Positions 1-13,073 of a DNA stretch of 64,000 bases are shown here, piece by piece (positions within the stretch are counted from its first letter, which is position 1; each line of letters begins with the position of its first letter). The notes under the pieces are model-generated. The model made no database searches. It saw only the letters and a list, made by a program, of their open reading frames with translations, and was not told the origin of the DNA. The translations under genes and the position numbers were made by a program. Source of the DNA: Diprion similis (Eukaryota > Arthropoda > Insecta > Hymenoptera > Diprionidae); assembly GCF_021155765.1 (NCBI RefSeq), contig NC_060112.1:8432001-8496000 (forward strand), in the 5' to 3' direction.

Positions 1-758
1 AAAAGTTAATACAAATAAAATTTTGTGATATTTAGGAAGTTGTTTTACAAGTCAGTACACTTTGAAACTAGTGTACCGCAATTGAAGAAAGACCTCTTAT
101 ACACATAGAATACGTGGCGTATATTTAAAACTTCATCATTTCTAAACGAGCTTTCTGAATCCCTTGAAACGTTTGCAATAATTTCATCATGCTGATATTT
201 AGTACACATTTTTTTTTTTTTTAACTTCTCACGAAATATTAAAACAATAACAGAAAATAGTTATTTATTTCATACCATTGAACTTTTGAGCTCAATTAAT
301 AGAATTATACAGCCACATTTATTCCTAAAATGATCTGCAAGGAGTGAACTGTTGTAATATACGTTTTAATATACATATTTCATCATGTTGTATGATGCTA
401 CATGATGAAATAATCATGCCTACAATCTCCACTATTCATATTTCGTATGTAAATTATAAGTTTTTTACTTACACGCAGTTCTGGAACACCCTATCTGGGC
501 TGATCAATAAATAGACAGCGTCTTGTTGCAGTTATGTACGTAAAGCTCTGTCTGATTGACCGATATTATGTATCCGTATGAAATAGAAGGTTAAGCTATT
601 CGTAAATAAACTTACCGATTTTCTATTTTCCTCTTATTATTTCACACCCGTCAACATGATTTTTATCAAAACTAAAAGTTGGCTTGTTTAATTTGTTTCA
701 GAAGTTTTTTTTAATTTTTTTTTCACGTCCGATCGATACACTTACACGAAGATTATCA

Positions 759-1250
759 GACCTCTGGATCACAGATTCTGCGGAAACTTTTATGGAAGAT
801 TCTTTGGCCCGAATTATAGAGTTGCTGATGTGTAGTTCCATCGGTTCGGCTTTCGTATCGATATACTATACATGAGATTGTTCACAATTTTATAGCGATG
901 TAGCATTAAAATTAGGCCACTTTTCTACCCCCGAACAATTCTAGTACATCTGGTTCTCAAAATTTCGCAGTTTATAATTCAGTATGGTTCTGAAATACAG
1001 TATATCTATTTACACTTGAATTCAAGAAAGGATAATGAAAACTCATATTTCGAGCATAAAATACACAACAGATCTCTTTTATTAAAGCATTCCACACATT
1101 AAGCTGCCAACATAATCAAATTTAATCAAGAATGAAGAATGGCCCAATGGATGAAACTACACATCAGAAGCTCTATACATATACTTGTAAAAAGCAAATA
1201 GACACCCTTAGAAGTTTCAACAGCCCTGCGTGATCCGGAGGTCAGAACTC
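759..1250. repeat. Imperfect inverted duplication, arms about 85-100 bp
   Basis: The reverse complement of 759-842 aligns with 1148-1250. Both share the blocks actacacatcag, ctctata, agtttc and tgatcc-gaggtc, with small indels between. The arms are about 300 bp apart. Neither arm keeps a convincing frame, so I read this as a diverged mobile-element or gene-fragment duplication. Confidence 0.5.
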
Positions 1251-1860
1251 TCCAAATTAACAAATTAGTGTGTGTGTGTGCCAGTATTATTCAGTAATAT
1301 TTCGTTACCGAACCGTTCCACCGTACTGACTGATGACCGGCGATCGCTATTTTATACTCGTAGATAACATTCACTTAATGAATTATAGTAATTTCTGGTA
1401 ATTGTAAATTTTTGAGGTCCTAATTATGAGGAAGAAACGCCAAATAAATTATTCTGAAATAAGGAGTGTTTCAGCTCAAAAGAGCGGAAAAAACTACGGC
1501 AAATCAATTTTGATTTCTACAAAACATTGAGTGTGACTATGAAAAATGATAGAATAGGCTGGTACCGATCGCGCTCCAACAGCTGTGCCGAAACACATCT
1601 TTCTACCATAAACGTAAACCCACGTTAGTTTGGAGTGTCTTTTTCCTTAAAATATCATAATTTTAATTAATGAAGAAAGAATCATTTGATTGAATTCTCG
1701 TTGACCCCCGTTATTGTAGCAAACGCAATTGAGTTTTCGAAGAAGCGCCGAACTGTATTGCCATCAATGGTACTGCCGAATCCAGGCTTTGGATAATTGA
1801 CGATTAGTCCTGATTCCGTACGGAAGCCTTTTTTAACAACCCTTTTTTGTGACGTACATA

Positions 1861-1952
1861 GGGACTAACGTTTTTTTTTTTTTAACCATTATGTATAGGC
1901 CGGGGCTAACGTTTTTTTTTTTTTAAACCATTAGGTAAGGCCGGGACTAACG
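1861..1952. repeat. Tandem repeat, about 41-bp period, poly-T core
   Basis: The block GGG(A/G)CTAACG recurs at 1861, 1902 and 1943. It is followed in the first two units by a run of 12-13 T and then a TAACCATTA-like or TAAACCATTA-like segment and ggccggg. That makes about 2.2 units. Confidence 0.8.
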
Positions 1953-1999
1953 TTATTCCGATTTTGTGGAGACGAACACATCCGGTCAGCCGTCTTATT

Positions 2000-2150
2000 C
2001 GGAGCTCGATTTGATACTGGCCGCCGCTCGCTTCTATCCCGCTCGAGCAGCAGCGCTCGGCGCGCGAACACGCCGCCGCGCATGCGCAGGCGCGAGTAGG
2101 GTACAGCGGCGCTTCGCTCGCGAAGACTATAAGTAGTATAAGTTGTCTGT
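2000..2150. promoter_or_regulatory. CpG-rich patch with NRF-1-type palindrome, possible promoter
   Basis: A compact GC- and CpG-rich patch lies in AT-rich surroundings. It carries the palindrome GCGCATGCGC at 2078-2087, the core of the NRF-1 consensus, and is followed by a 17-base GC-rich word found again at 23399. No downstream gene could be joined to it on either strand, so a promoter for a gene off the left edge, or a mobile-element end, are both possible. Confidence 0.3.
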
Positions 2151-5100
2151 GCGCAAAGAAAGGGTTACACTGAGTTAGCTAGCTTAATGTTTAATAAGAT
2201 AAAAGTAGCCACATGGGATATAAAGAATGAATTTCATTTCAGAAAACAAATAAAAAAATTGCTGAGTTGTCAGTTGGCGACACTCTAGCTCGCTTGGACA
2301 ATCCGCTTTTCTTCCTCAGCCCGTGTTTATCATTTTTTATCTCTCAGTTTGTAAGATAAATACAAAAGCATTCGAAAAACCGAATCCACTGATACAATGT
2401 CGTTCCGTCACTAGAGACAGTCAAACCTGGACCTTTTCCCAACTTTATTGATAATTATTTTTTGACCTTTTACAGTATTTTTCATTCGCATGTTGCGTAT
2501 TTGTTTTTACACCAGTGTGAATACGCTCGACAACGGTATCGTGATACGAGTGGTACATCACTTTTCATAAAACCATACTGCCACAAAAATTTTCTATTCC
2601 TTTCAGACTAACGCCCAACAATCAGGATTCCAATACAATTCGTCTGTTCATGTCGTACGCCTTGTTACTAATGAGAAAACTAGAATAGACACTGATTGGT
2701 TCGCAGTAGTTACACGAAATCACCGATTCGAAACAGAGTCCATGAATGTTCCATCCGTGAAGTTTATATCACCTTTGCATTTTTTACACTTCACGACGTT
2801 ACTAATTGCCCAAAAAAACAGTAATGAAGTTTAGAATCTGATACCCAAAATTCGCACTAACTGGTACATCAATTTTACGCCCAACTTCTCGATCTACTCC
2901 TTCGAGACTTCGTCCCTTTTGCATCGATATAAGCTTGGAACTTTCACTCTTTTTTCATTTTGTACGTGAAATTATAGTTTATAATAATACGAGCTTGTAT
3001 GTTACTTGGCGAATACTGAGTGACGCTCTCAAAAACTGAAACAACGGTTTCGGTCTCGATAAGTGTAATCACATGGATATTTCCGAGTTCAAGGTCAATT
3101 ATAATTAAGCAAAAAGTAATGAAGTAGAAAATTTCGAGGTGATGCCCTTAAATTAAGCTGAATTGTGTATCTGTTATCTGAAACCCCTATCGGTTGGTGC
3201 CTCTCAATAATCTTGGAACAATTCGAAATGATGTTTTCCTCCTGTACCCACCTCTAATTTTTTACTATAGTAGTGACGCATGACGTCCAGAAAATACATA
3301 ATGAGAATCATTGAATTGTTGAATCTGGTTGACTCTATCTATCAGTTTTACATGAATTCTCTACCTTTGCGATTAACAATTTTGATTGTCACCTATCCCA
3401 AATCAGTTATATGTTGCGATGGTTTCTGGTGATTCATTAGGTATAACTCTTTACACTCTACCTAGATATAATGTAGGCATTTTAATTCGTGAAGAAACAA
3501 ATACGTAAGAAAAGTAAATTTAAGTTAGTTATTAATATATACATATGACTTTAGCGTCCGAGAGCACACTTCAATTTTATACTAGCCAAAACAGCCTGTA
3601 TATGTGAATCAATTAAAAGGACACAGGTCTAGGTTAATTATTAATACCAACTCAGGTAGATTTGTAGACAGTCTTTGTAACGTCTACTCATATTTTAATT
3701 ATTACAAGTTTCTTACTGTTGTAATTTTTTAACATTACTGGTGTACAGTTCTATTAACTTACAAGGTGAGTCACATGAATTTTCTACAGATTAGGGCGTG
3801 GTCTCTTGCTACTTGTAGAATACAACACTTCTGCTAAGGGGAAGAACTGTTGGTTGCAGATATTGAGTATATGCATAACGTATGAAGTACCGCCAGTAGC
3901 GACTAAATCTTTAATTGGCTGCTAACTTCATCATGTACGATAAAATAGGCTATTAATGTATTTAAATCACGGATTTGAAATTGATCATAAACAGAAAGAA
4001 ACGACTTCATTATTATTAACTCACTTAAAATTATTCTAATTGCTTTCAGGCATTCAAATTTATCAGAAATTGATCGATTATAACATTTTTTCAACTGAAT
4101 ATGTTTGCATTCGGTTCAAATTCATCAATATACACCCAGTACACGATAACAAAATAACCACACAAGAACAGGTTTGGAAGGGATCAAAAAGATTTACACC
4201 TCTTATAGATTTGTTTTCATTTACTGGAACATAGGATATTGCATTCGAGAGAATCGGGTGTCATTACATTTATGGCTCCTTTTTTTTCAACAATTGTTCA
4301 GGTTTCTTCATCCTATATAATCTGAATGTAAAAAGAAAATATCGAGTAACATTACACAGAAATATGATATTGTTCACAAGTGACTGATGATGTAGAAATA
4401 AGACTTTTCGAAGGGAATTGTCTACATTTAAATACATAGAAATATAATCGATCAGACAATAATTAGAAGGTAAAAAATTTGAGATTTGTTGTGGAATATT
4501 ATAGAAATTTCCAGGACTTTTTGGAATCCTATGACCGTCAGACACTATGGTTTCAGAAGTATAAAAGTTATTCTATGTAAGCTGGTATAGTGTGAGTGTG
4601 TCACAAAATTTTTATAATCTTGTAAAACTGACTTTTTTAGATTTTACAGGCTTATGACCACCCTGTGATGTTTATTTTCTTACTTTCCACAATTATCTGT
4701 TTAGTATAAAATATTCAAATATAGTTTTGAAATAAACAATTTGAAAGTATCAGCATTATATAGTTCGTTCAATTGTGTATAAAACAGTTTTCAATGGAAG
4801 CATAGTTACGGACTAGACACACTACTGCGAGTATTGGCAGATAGTTACTCCGTCATCATTTTCACTTTGCACATAAATCTAATAGCGTACGTAGAACGAA
4901 AAATTGCGCTTCACCATTCAATAAATATCAGAAATAACGCTTGCCATAGCTTCACGATGTAGTTGGGTAATTCCCTGCACTATATGGAAAATTTGATAAT
5001 CGATATATTTAAAGAGCATTTTCTACGCCTCCTTGTTCAAATTGATTTGTGCCCAGTTATGCGTAGTGATAACATAGAACATAAAGCAAAATTATATTTT

Positions 5101-5583
5101 ATGCTTTATTTACCTGATGACTCGGTAGTAAGCCAGTAAGTCTTTATCGACTCTGTCTAATAACTTCATTGAAGTCTAGAACAGGGGCCTTTTTCCAATC
5201 CTGCCTGGCCGTATCTTACCATTAGTTTCAAGCCAGACGCTCAGATCTGTAGAGCCATGTGACTGTCCCCTTAATATGCTTGGGATCATTTTTTTACAAA
5301 GTTAATTTATTTTAACACTTTTAATACATTGCAATATACTTGCAACACGGTGCAGTTCGTTACATGTTCTAAGTAAACTTCCCCCATGGATTATCCACGG
5401 CATTAAGAGTTTACATATGATAACATTAACATAATTTATAAATATCAATTATTATGTATGTATCTGGGCATTGGATTTATACGAGTTCATCGCCACATAT
5501 TCATATACGTTTTCTTAATTTGAAAATACAATAATCAGTACAGGTTGTCGACGTTATACTTAATAATATAATATATATGTTTA

Positions 5584-5618
<35 letters not shown>
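5584..5618. repeat. Compound microsatellite (GT)n(AT)n
   Basis: A run of GT dinucleotides (about 5584-5602) passes directly into an AT run to 5618. Confidence 0.9.
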
Positions 5619-5993
5619 ATTTAGAATTGTGCATAAAGTTAGAGCCATTAATTGCAGCTATAGCCATGGATGCAACGGAATGAATCATAGATCCGTATTG
5701 GTAATTCCTAAATCATTTATGTAAATGCTATATTATCAATAGATCGAATATTATAAGACTATCACTCACCTCTAAGGTTTTTATCGCCCGCTTGCTTAAT
5801 ATTAATTGGTGTAGCCGTTTGAGACTTAATTTGAATTGATTCAATTTTACAAACGCCCACAATCATTGCATTGTTCGATTTTATTTCAGTTGAGTGATAT
5901 TGAGTTTTATTTTCAACGATGGAACTTGATGAAACCAGCAAATAATACGAGGTGGATCATCGCCCTCGTCCTCGTCCTCGGTTGAATAAAATT

Positions 5994-6138
5994 TTTATTA
6001 TTTTAATAATTAGTTATTATTTTATCATTTAAACAGACTTGGAAAGACTATTCTTACATTACTTTAGAGGTTCACCACCCGCCACTTCACTCGCTCTTTA
6101 TAAGCCTATTTATTTTGAAAATGTTTCATTACTTTATT
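5994..6138 (-). terminator. Candidate polyadenylation signals of the delta-catenin gene
   Basis: Minus-strand AATAAA hexamers occur at 6133-6138 (overlapping the stop codon, which is followed by a second in-frame TAA), 6109-6114 and 5994-5999. The first is too close to the stop to be the likely functional one; the last gives a 3' UTR of about 150 bases. Longer 3' ends cannot be excluded. Confidence 0.4.
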
Positions 6139-9100
6139 ATACCCAAGAGTCCCCGGCTGTTGCCGCCGTTGTACTAGGAGGAATGCTCGCCGTTGTAGGT
6201 ACCACTTGTTCTTGAATACCAACACCATCCCTCACCCACTGCGGATTTCCGGTTCCCCCCGCAACCGTCCCACCCTGAACCCCTTGACCACCCTGAACCT
6301 GACCCGCCCCCATCTCATACTGCCGTTTCTTTTTCTTCTCCAAGTTAACTTGCGCATAGAGCGGCTCACCGGGTTTTGGCTGCTGCAACACACACACAAG
6401 CCTACATTAGTACCGTGCAATCGCCACCCGAGTTTATATTTTGTCGTCTTTTTTTGCTAACATGTTTTTTTCAACCATACTAGGCTGTTTGCTGGTTTCA
6501 ACAACGTTCCTAATGCGGTCGAAAAGTGTTTTATTGTCAATCGTCTTCAACTCGGATCAAAAGGATAGTCTTTTCTAATTCTGAAATTTTTAAAATCAGA
6601 ATCGGTTACAGCACTACCACTCTGTGTCATGCTATTCTTTGTATGAAATAAATACACATTATGATTACAAAATACATAAGTTGAAAGGTTGAAACACTGC
6701 ACTTCACAGAAACAGATCATTTGGTTTAGAATGCTCGTGCCTCAATTCAATCTCAATTGGTCAAGATCATTCCACTGTACACGCTGTCAATTTCGGAACG
6801 CTTTTAAATTATTTTGAACGAAACTTCGTGCCGTTTTTACTTTTTCAATAAATATTTAATAAAATGGCAGATTTAAAAGCTTGAAGTGTTCGAAATTTTT
6901 TGGGATAGTTCGTACTTTCAGTTTCAAAAATCAATGGACAACTGTCAAGTCCACGCATTCATAAGTATATCGCATTTGTACTCCTTAAACATGTAAAATA
7001 GTGAGAACTCAAAGCACACATAACAATAAGATCAGGCTGGAAGATACATTACTACATTATTTTCTTCACAATTCGCGCTACAATTATGGTTTCAAAATAA
7101 AAGTAACATGGTTTTCAATCCAGCAGATTAGAACAGTGCGGTGAAAACTGCGCCATAATAACATGTGTATGCAATTTCCATTTACATCTGGGTAACAAAT
7201 TTCAGATAAAATAGTGGTATGGCATAAGGTGTCAATTCAAAACTAGAGTTTATTACATAGGTATGTGTTGCGATAATTAAAGCTCAAGTTCTTGAATACG
7301 TGCATGCACTATTGAAACAATTCTAATAACATAGTCAATCCTAAAATGAACATCAACACACTGGTTACTCTACGAATTTGCTCCCTTTAAAAGATATCGG
7401 TTTATCGTAAAAGGTTAAAGATTTTACTTTTGTATTGTAGATGATCATTGGCTGAGATGTATCTTACAGTATGTACGAAAAAATTAGGATTTCTCATTTA
7501 TTAATATTGAAGATATTGATTAATAATGTTGAAATATTTTGTTAGAGTATAATGGAAGACCTGGATAATGCAGTATGAATTTTTTTTAGTAATGAAATGA
7601 ATGACAAACATTCTTCACATATTGTGTGTTGAAGGAATTTGTCAATTTACATTGTTGATAAGTAAGGCGAGCAACTGACAAAATATCCTGTCATAATATT
7701 TCAACCATGAGATTAAATGGATGATCAATTGTCTAGAGAATTAAAAACTGACCTTCCCTAAGCATTACAATTCCATGTGCGCATACCTCTTCAAATCAAC
7801 TCTAATATAGCCTTCCGAAATTTTAATGACAAAATGATTTATTTCTATTCGTGTTTCATATACGTTTAAAGCAACTTTTGTTCTTCGACGGAATATTTTT
7901 CATATTGTTATTTCCTATGATCCGGAATTGGAGAACATCGACTGTTACACTTTAGAACCGCATGTATAATATCTTGTAGAAATGACTTCTTGACCTCAGT
8001 AGGATGTAGGATAGAGTTCTTGGATATGAAGTATGACTAACATAACGTATTCACCTTCGTTAGTGGTTGTAGTGTGAGAAACATGATGAAATTTTAACAT
8101 GAAGAAATTAATAAGAATTTTTAAATCAATTGAATGACCTTAAGGTCATTTCGACTGAGGGTAGTTCTGAACTCCCAGCTGGTTTAATTTTTTTGAGGAG
8201 GATCAAGTTTGAAGCAGTTAGGAGTTCAGAGTTGTCCTAATTTGAGTAAAAATGGCCTTACGGTCGTCCACATCCTTTTTAAATTCGTAATAATCTGTTC
8301 GTGTTGAAATTTCATAATGTTTCTAAGACCACAACCACTAGTCAAGGTAAATTTGTTACGTTAGTCACACATGCATGCGAGTACGTGATTTTTTGTTATC
8401 TAATCTTAGTTTCTGTAATTATGAATACTAATTATTGTTGTTCCTTATTTCGCCGGATTAAATCTACTAATTTTTCACCCCTCGGCCTGACTGTAAACAA
8501 AACTGTGGATAAATTTAATGACCTTCGTATCCAAGAAATCTATCGTGTATATAATTTCTGTTTGGTGTACAATATTCATATATGTAATTATTATCGAAAT
8601 ATTGGGGTACTATATGCTAGTAAACACAAAAAAAAGTGTTTGTTTAAGGAAACGTAGGCGGTAAAATATTGTAAAGATTGTTGGCATGTGTCTTAAGGGT
8701 ATTAGGAATTCTTATGTTCAGCTTGGAGCTCGGCAACAAATCAATTATGCATTACTCTGAAAAGAAGAAAATTATTAAAACAGAAAATAACTTAAAAAGA
8801 TATACCTTGGTATCACATCTTCCACAGCTCCTAAAAATACTCAAAGTCATTATGTTAAGTTGTCATACTCTGAACTCCAAGAGATAAAGATTTACTTTCA
8901 CAAGTACTTATTTTTATTAGGTCAATGTATATATAAATATTCGATATACATATATTTGTAACTATATTCAATTATATGTACGAACATCCTTCACTATAGT
9001 TAGTGTGATAAAAAACCTTTTCCAAAATGTAGTGAAAAATGAGAAAAAAATTTGTTAAATAGTAAAATAAAACACACGAATGAGCGGAAATACCTCTAAA

Positions 9101-12100
9101 TGAACAAACGCATCTTGTTATTAGAATAAACGAACTTTAGCTTAGATCTTTTTTTTTTCAATGTTATATCTATAAATATTATCTCGATAAATACCTTTAA
9201 ACATACGTATGTAATTTATGATTAACTACTTGCTTCTGATATTGTAAACTATGCCTGCGCTAACTATTTCTTTTACTAATAAGCTTTCGTTCAAAAAACT
9301 TCTCAGATGATCACCTCAATCGCAATTTGAATAACTGATTCATGAAAATATACAGAACAATGTTTTTACAAGGATATCGCGTGATTTTATTAAATACCAA
9401 TATCGCATTTGTAAAAATATCAACAATCATACATGAGTATTGATGGACCGGACTGCATATTCGAATGGGCAAGGACATTGACAAATCATAGTATACCTGA
9501 GTCTCTTACACATGATGACTGTTATTGCCGATAGAATTTTTATCCATCATACGTTGCTCTGGTGTGATATTTTGCACGTATTAGTGTAGGAGTAGTTAGA
9601 GTGGAATGGCTAATTGTAAATTTTCTTCATTGATTCGATTACTAACTAGCAGTAGGAAGAATCAAATGAGAGAGAGGAGAAAAGAGAGAAATACCGTATC
9701 AGCAATTCAGGAATGTAATAGCAACATGAGCCTCCTAGCAATAGGATCCAAAGATGAAAAATAGTTGAGTATGATGTTTACCACATGTTGCAAAAATGTT
9801 AGGGTATAAGTCACATCGCATCAGTAAATGAGCTGTGATCTAGCAACCATTTGCCTTAGGATCAATGGTTGGATACGATAAACATTTTTTTTAATCCTGT
9901 GCTTACAACAGTAAGCCTAGTTGAAGAATAGGCAGCATAAACAAAACATTATGGGTACTTTATAGTATAACGGGACTGGGTATAGACACCATGAGAGGGG
10001 GTACCTTTAGAAAATTTCAATATCTTAGGGAAATTTCTGAAGAACATAGTCTTGCCAATAGTAGAAATTTCATATCCTATAAAATGTGTAGTCATGGAAA
10101 TGTTCTTCTATAATTTGTTCTACTGAAAGTTGGTCCGTTAACAAGGTTCGTCGTCAACTGACGGAAAAGTTTCTGACCAATTAGAGAGCAAGATAATAAA
10201 TTTGAGCAACGATTAATTTGATTTTTGTTGATAACCGCTTTTTCTTTAACCATCTTCCTTTCACTAATAAGATGGAATGTTTCATGGATTTAATGAATAG
10301 TGTTAGATTACATACAAGGCGTATTCTTAGGCACCCTCGAGCCTAGCAGGTCACTGTGTTTCACTCCAGGTTCCAATTCTGCTATATTGGTTAAAAAAAT
10401 TTGTGACCTCCAAGATCAGAGGGGTGAATTTGTAAGAATACCAGTATTGCTTCAAATCGATTTACTGATCGAATCAAGGGTTTCGCGCATATCAGAATTC
10501 TATTCAGTCTATTCACACTAGTACGAATGAGCAGAAAAGATCCCCATAATGTTTGTACTTTAGGCCATAGGAGTTTTGAATCTGGTATCACCAGACCGAC
10601 ATTACTTTTGTACAAAAAAGTAATTAACAATGTAACTACAAAGTTTCGTCGGAGCACTAGAGATATTACATATCGTTGTGCACTTTTACTTCTGAGTTTG
10701 ATATCTTTCTGATTATATATGTTATGCGTGGATTTGTTTTTCCCTCTTACAGTGAAATGGTAGGGACGAACGCAATGTTATGAGCATATATTTGAGCGCA
10801 ATTCCTAAGAAAGCTTTACTCTCAGCATTTCAGCGTACTATTCCTTGATTCGTAAAAAACACTCCATTTTGAGACAAACGTATGCATAAGTATATTAACT
10901 TCAGATGATTCCGATAATTGTTATCGAATCAGATCGATAATATGAGGTGACATATGTATGATTTATTTTTCATTAACATTATGAACTAAATTCACAGAAA
11001 AAACGAAGTGTTTCAATCATACAACTTCCCTATTGTGTCCGTTGAAAATTAATGATTATTACCAAATCGTATTTATCATCGCTAACTGTTGATATGTGAA
11101 AAAAGGGAGTTTTCTAGGTATAATTGGTGTTATCTATTCCTTAGTTTTAGGTTTCTTCACAGGCATTCAAAGTATGTAGTGCAAGAGTTATGCAATAAAT
11201 TATTATGCTCTGTCAAATTGAATTCTAACACGTTTTTGACTTTTGTACCTCAAAAAGAATGTTGCCATACATAAATTGGATTTACAGTTTAGAGGATTCA
11301 AGAATGTAGATCATTGTCACCTTCAAACAAATTTTAAATTTTTTCGCTTTTGTTCGAAGTTTAGAATACTCCAAAATGATCCAAAACTGATGAATTAAAT
11401 CTAGACAGTAGCTGACGAAGTTTTATGTTTCAATACCAAATTTAAAATAAAAAATTTTAAATATGTTAATCCAATAATTGATCTTCCCTGCCTTTTTTGT
11501 ACAACTTTTGCTGGAGTGTTCTATAGTTTCATTTCTCATCTATAAACACGATCTTTAATACTGTTTAAATTACTTGTTAGCATATTTAGTCGTTAAGTTG
11601 GCACAATATTTAGTTCCTTTTGAATGTTTAAAAAGTATATAAAGAAATGATGTGTGTGTGTGTACGTGTAATTCATTAATATGGTTGAAAAATAATATCC
11701 AATAATTAAATTGAATCCACCATCTGGTGATAATGATATAACGCTCATATAAAATTCTACGTTTATTCTGAGTGAGCTAACGTACGAGAGCGATGGAGAA
11801 TTTTGTAAAGTGCTAATTACTATTTGGTCCAGCAATAGCCGTCGTTTGTTCTTCAACAATGGCATGTATACTAATTAGACCCTGCGTTTGGTTTAGTGAT
11901 TCATCTTTGAGATTATTATAGATTATTATATTACTCCTATTTATAATTTAAAAATGAGCAAAAAAACATAATCATTTCTTCGTTAGTTTATATTAGCGCT
12001 TTAAACTGCAGACAAAGAAAGAAATACAAAAATTTATTTCAATAACATAACTTCTATAGGCTGTTTGTTGAAAGTGAACTCTTGTCCATACATTTACTTA

Positions 12101-12975
12101 TTGAACAGCTACAATTCGATTCGACACAGGAGAATTTGTGCTGTTTGTGAGTTATGGCAGTGATGCTCGAGAAAACAGAGAAAAAAAAGTTGAAAGTCAC
12201 AGGCAAAAACGTATTATTGAAACTAAACTCTATTCTGGTGAAAGAAGTTGAAAGAAAACCTTCAGAGCTATTTAAAAATACGTTTGACTATTAAAAGTGC
12301 TCCTCATGTAATAACGCGTCTGCCTTTAAAGAGCAAAGCGCTAATTGGTATTACGTTTAATGTATTATTAATTGACTTAGTTTTCTTTTATATAATTCAA
12401 ATTCATTCCAACATTCTATAACCTACAACGTGCTACCAGACTTGGTTATTTTTCAAGTGATTAATAAATTCACGCTAGCGTACAAATCTGATAATAATGA
12501 TTTATAATGTTTTATTTGATACCTTCCATCATCAATTAATGGAAATTATAATCACGAATTAGGCAGGGGGCCATTTAACAAATACGTTCGCTTTGGAGGG
12601 GGATGAGAGTTCCAGAAGAGCGTAACAATCTGTTTTTTGCTCGTACATTTTAGATCGTCCTCGGCCTGGGAAAATTTCTTTTTTTTTCAAATTTAAGTTG
12701 GAGAATGAGAAATTGAATATTGTTCTGATTATTTTCATAATTCTGTCACAAATTTCCGGTTGATGTAAAATTTTGTAATTTCAGTACACGAAAAATATCA
12801 ATCACATGATTTGTTAAAAATATTATTGAGAAAAAATAATAACTTCGCAGGGACGGGGGGAGATTTGGTACGTATTATTTTATAGAGTTTAAAGAAGACT
12901 AGCCAACCGTTAAAGGGACAGAGTTCTAAAATCTTCCAAAGCGAATGAATGTATTTGCTGAATGACCCCTAGTAT

Positions 12976-13073
<98 letters not shown>

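Larger units (their letters stand above)
1..6136. other. Intergenic or untranscribed flank, no supported gene
   Basis: I see no open frame here with recognisable protein family or a consistent exon chain. The stretch holds an imperfect inverted duplication (759-1250), a T-rich tandem repeat (1861-1952), a CpG-rich patch (about 2000-2150) and a GT/AT microsatellite (5584-5618). The last 150 bases are probably the 3' untranslated end of the delta-catenin gene. A gene lying mostly beyond the left edge could have short exons here that I cannot prove. Confidence 0.55.

Noticed and set aside
470-560. Minus-strand frame reading AVYLLISPDRVFQNC before a GTAAGT donor
   Set aside because: An in-frame stop lies just upstream and no acceptor with a pyrimidine tract is present; too short to support.
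684-875. 63-codon plus frame after a ttgtttcag acceptor
   Set aside because: A second frame over the same bases is equally open, neither shows a known motif, and the interval is one arm of an inverted duplication.
8301-8657. 118-codon plus frame
   Set aside because: It lies within delta-catenin intron 12, composition is that of translated AT-rich DNA, and no motif or splice context supports it.
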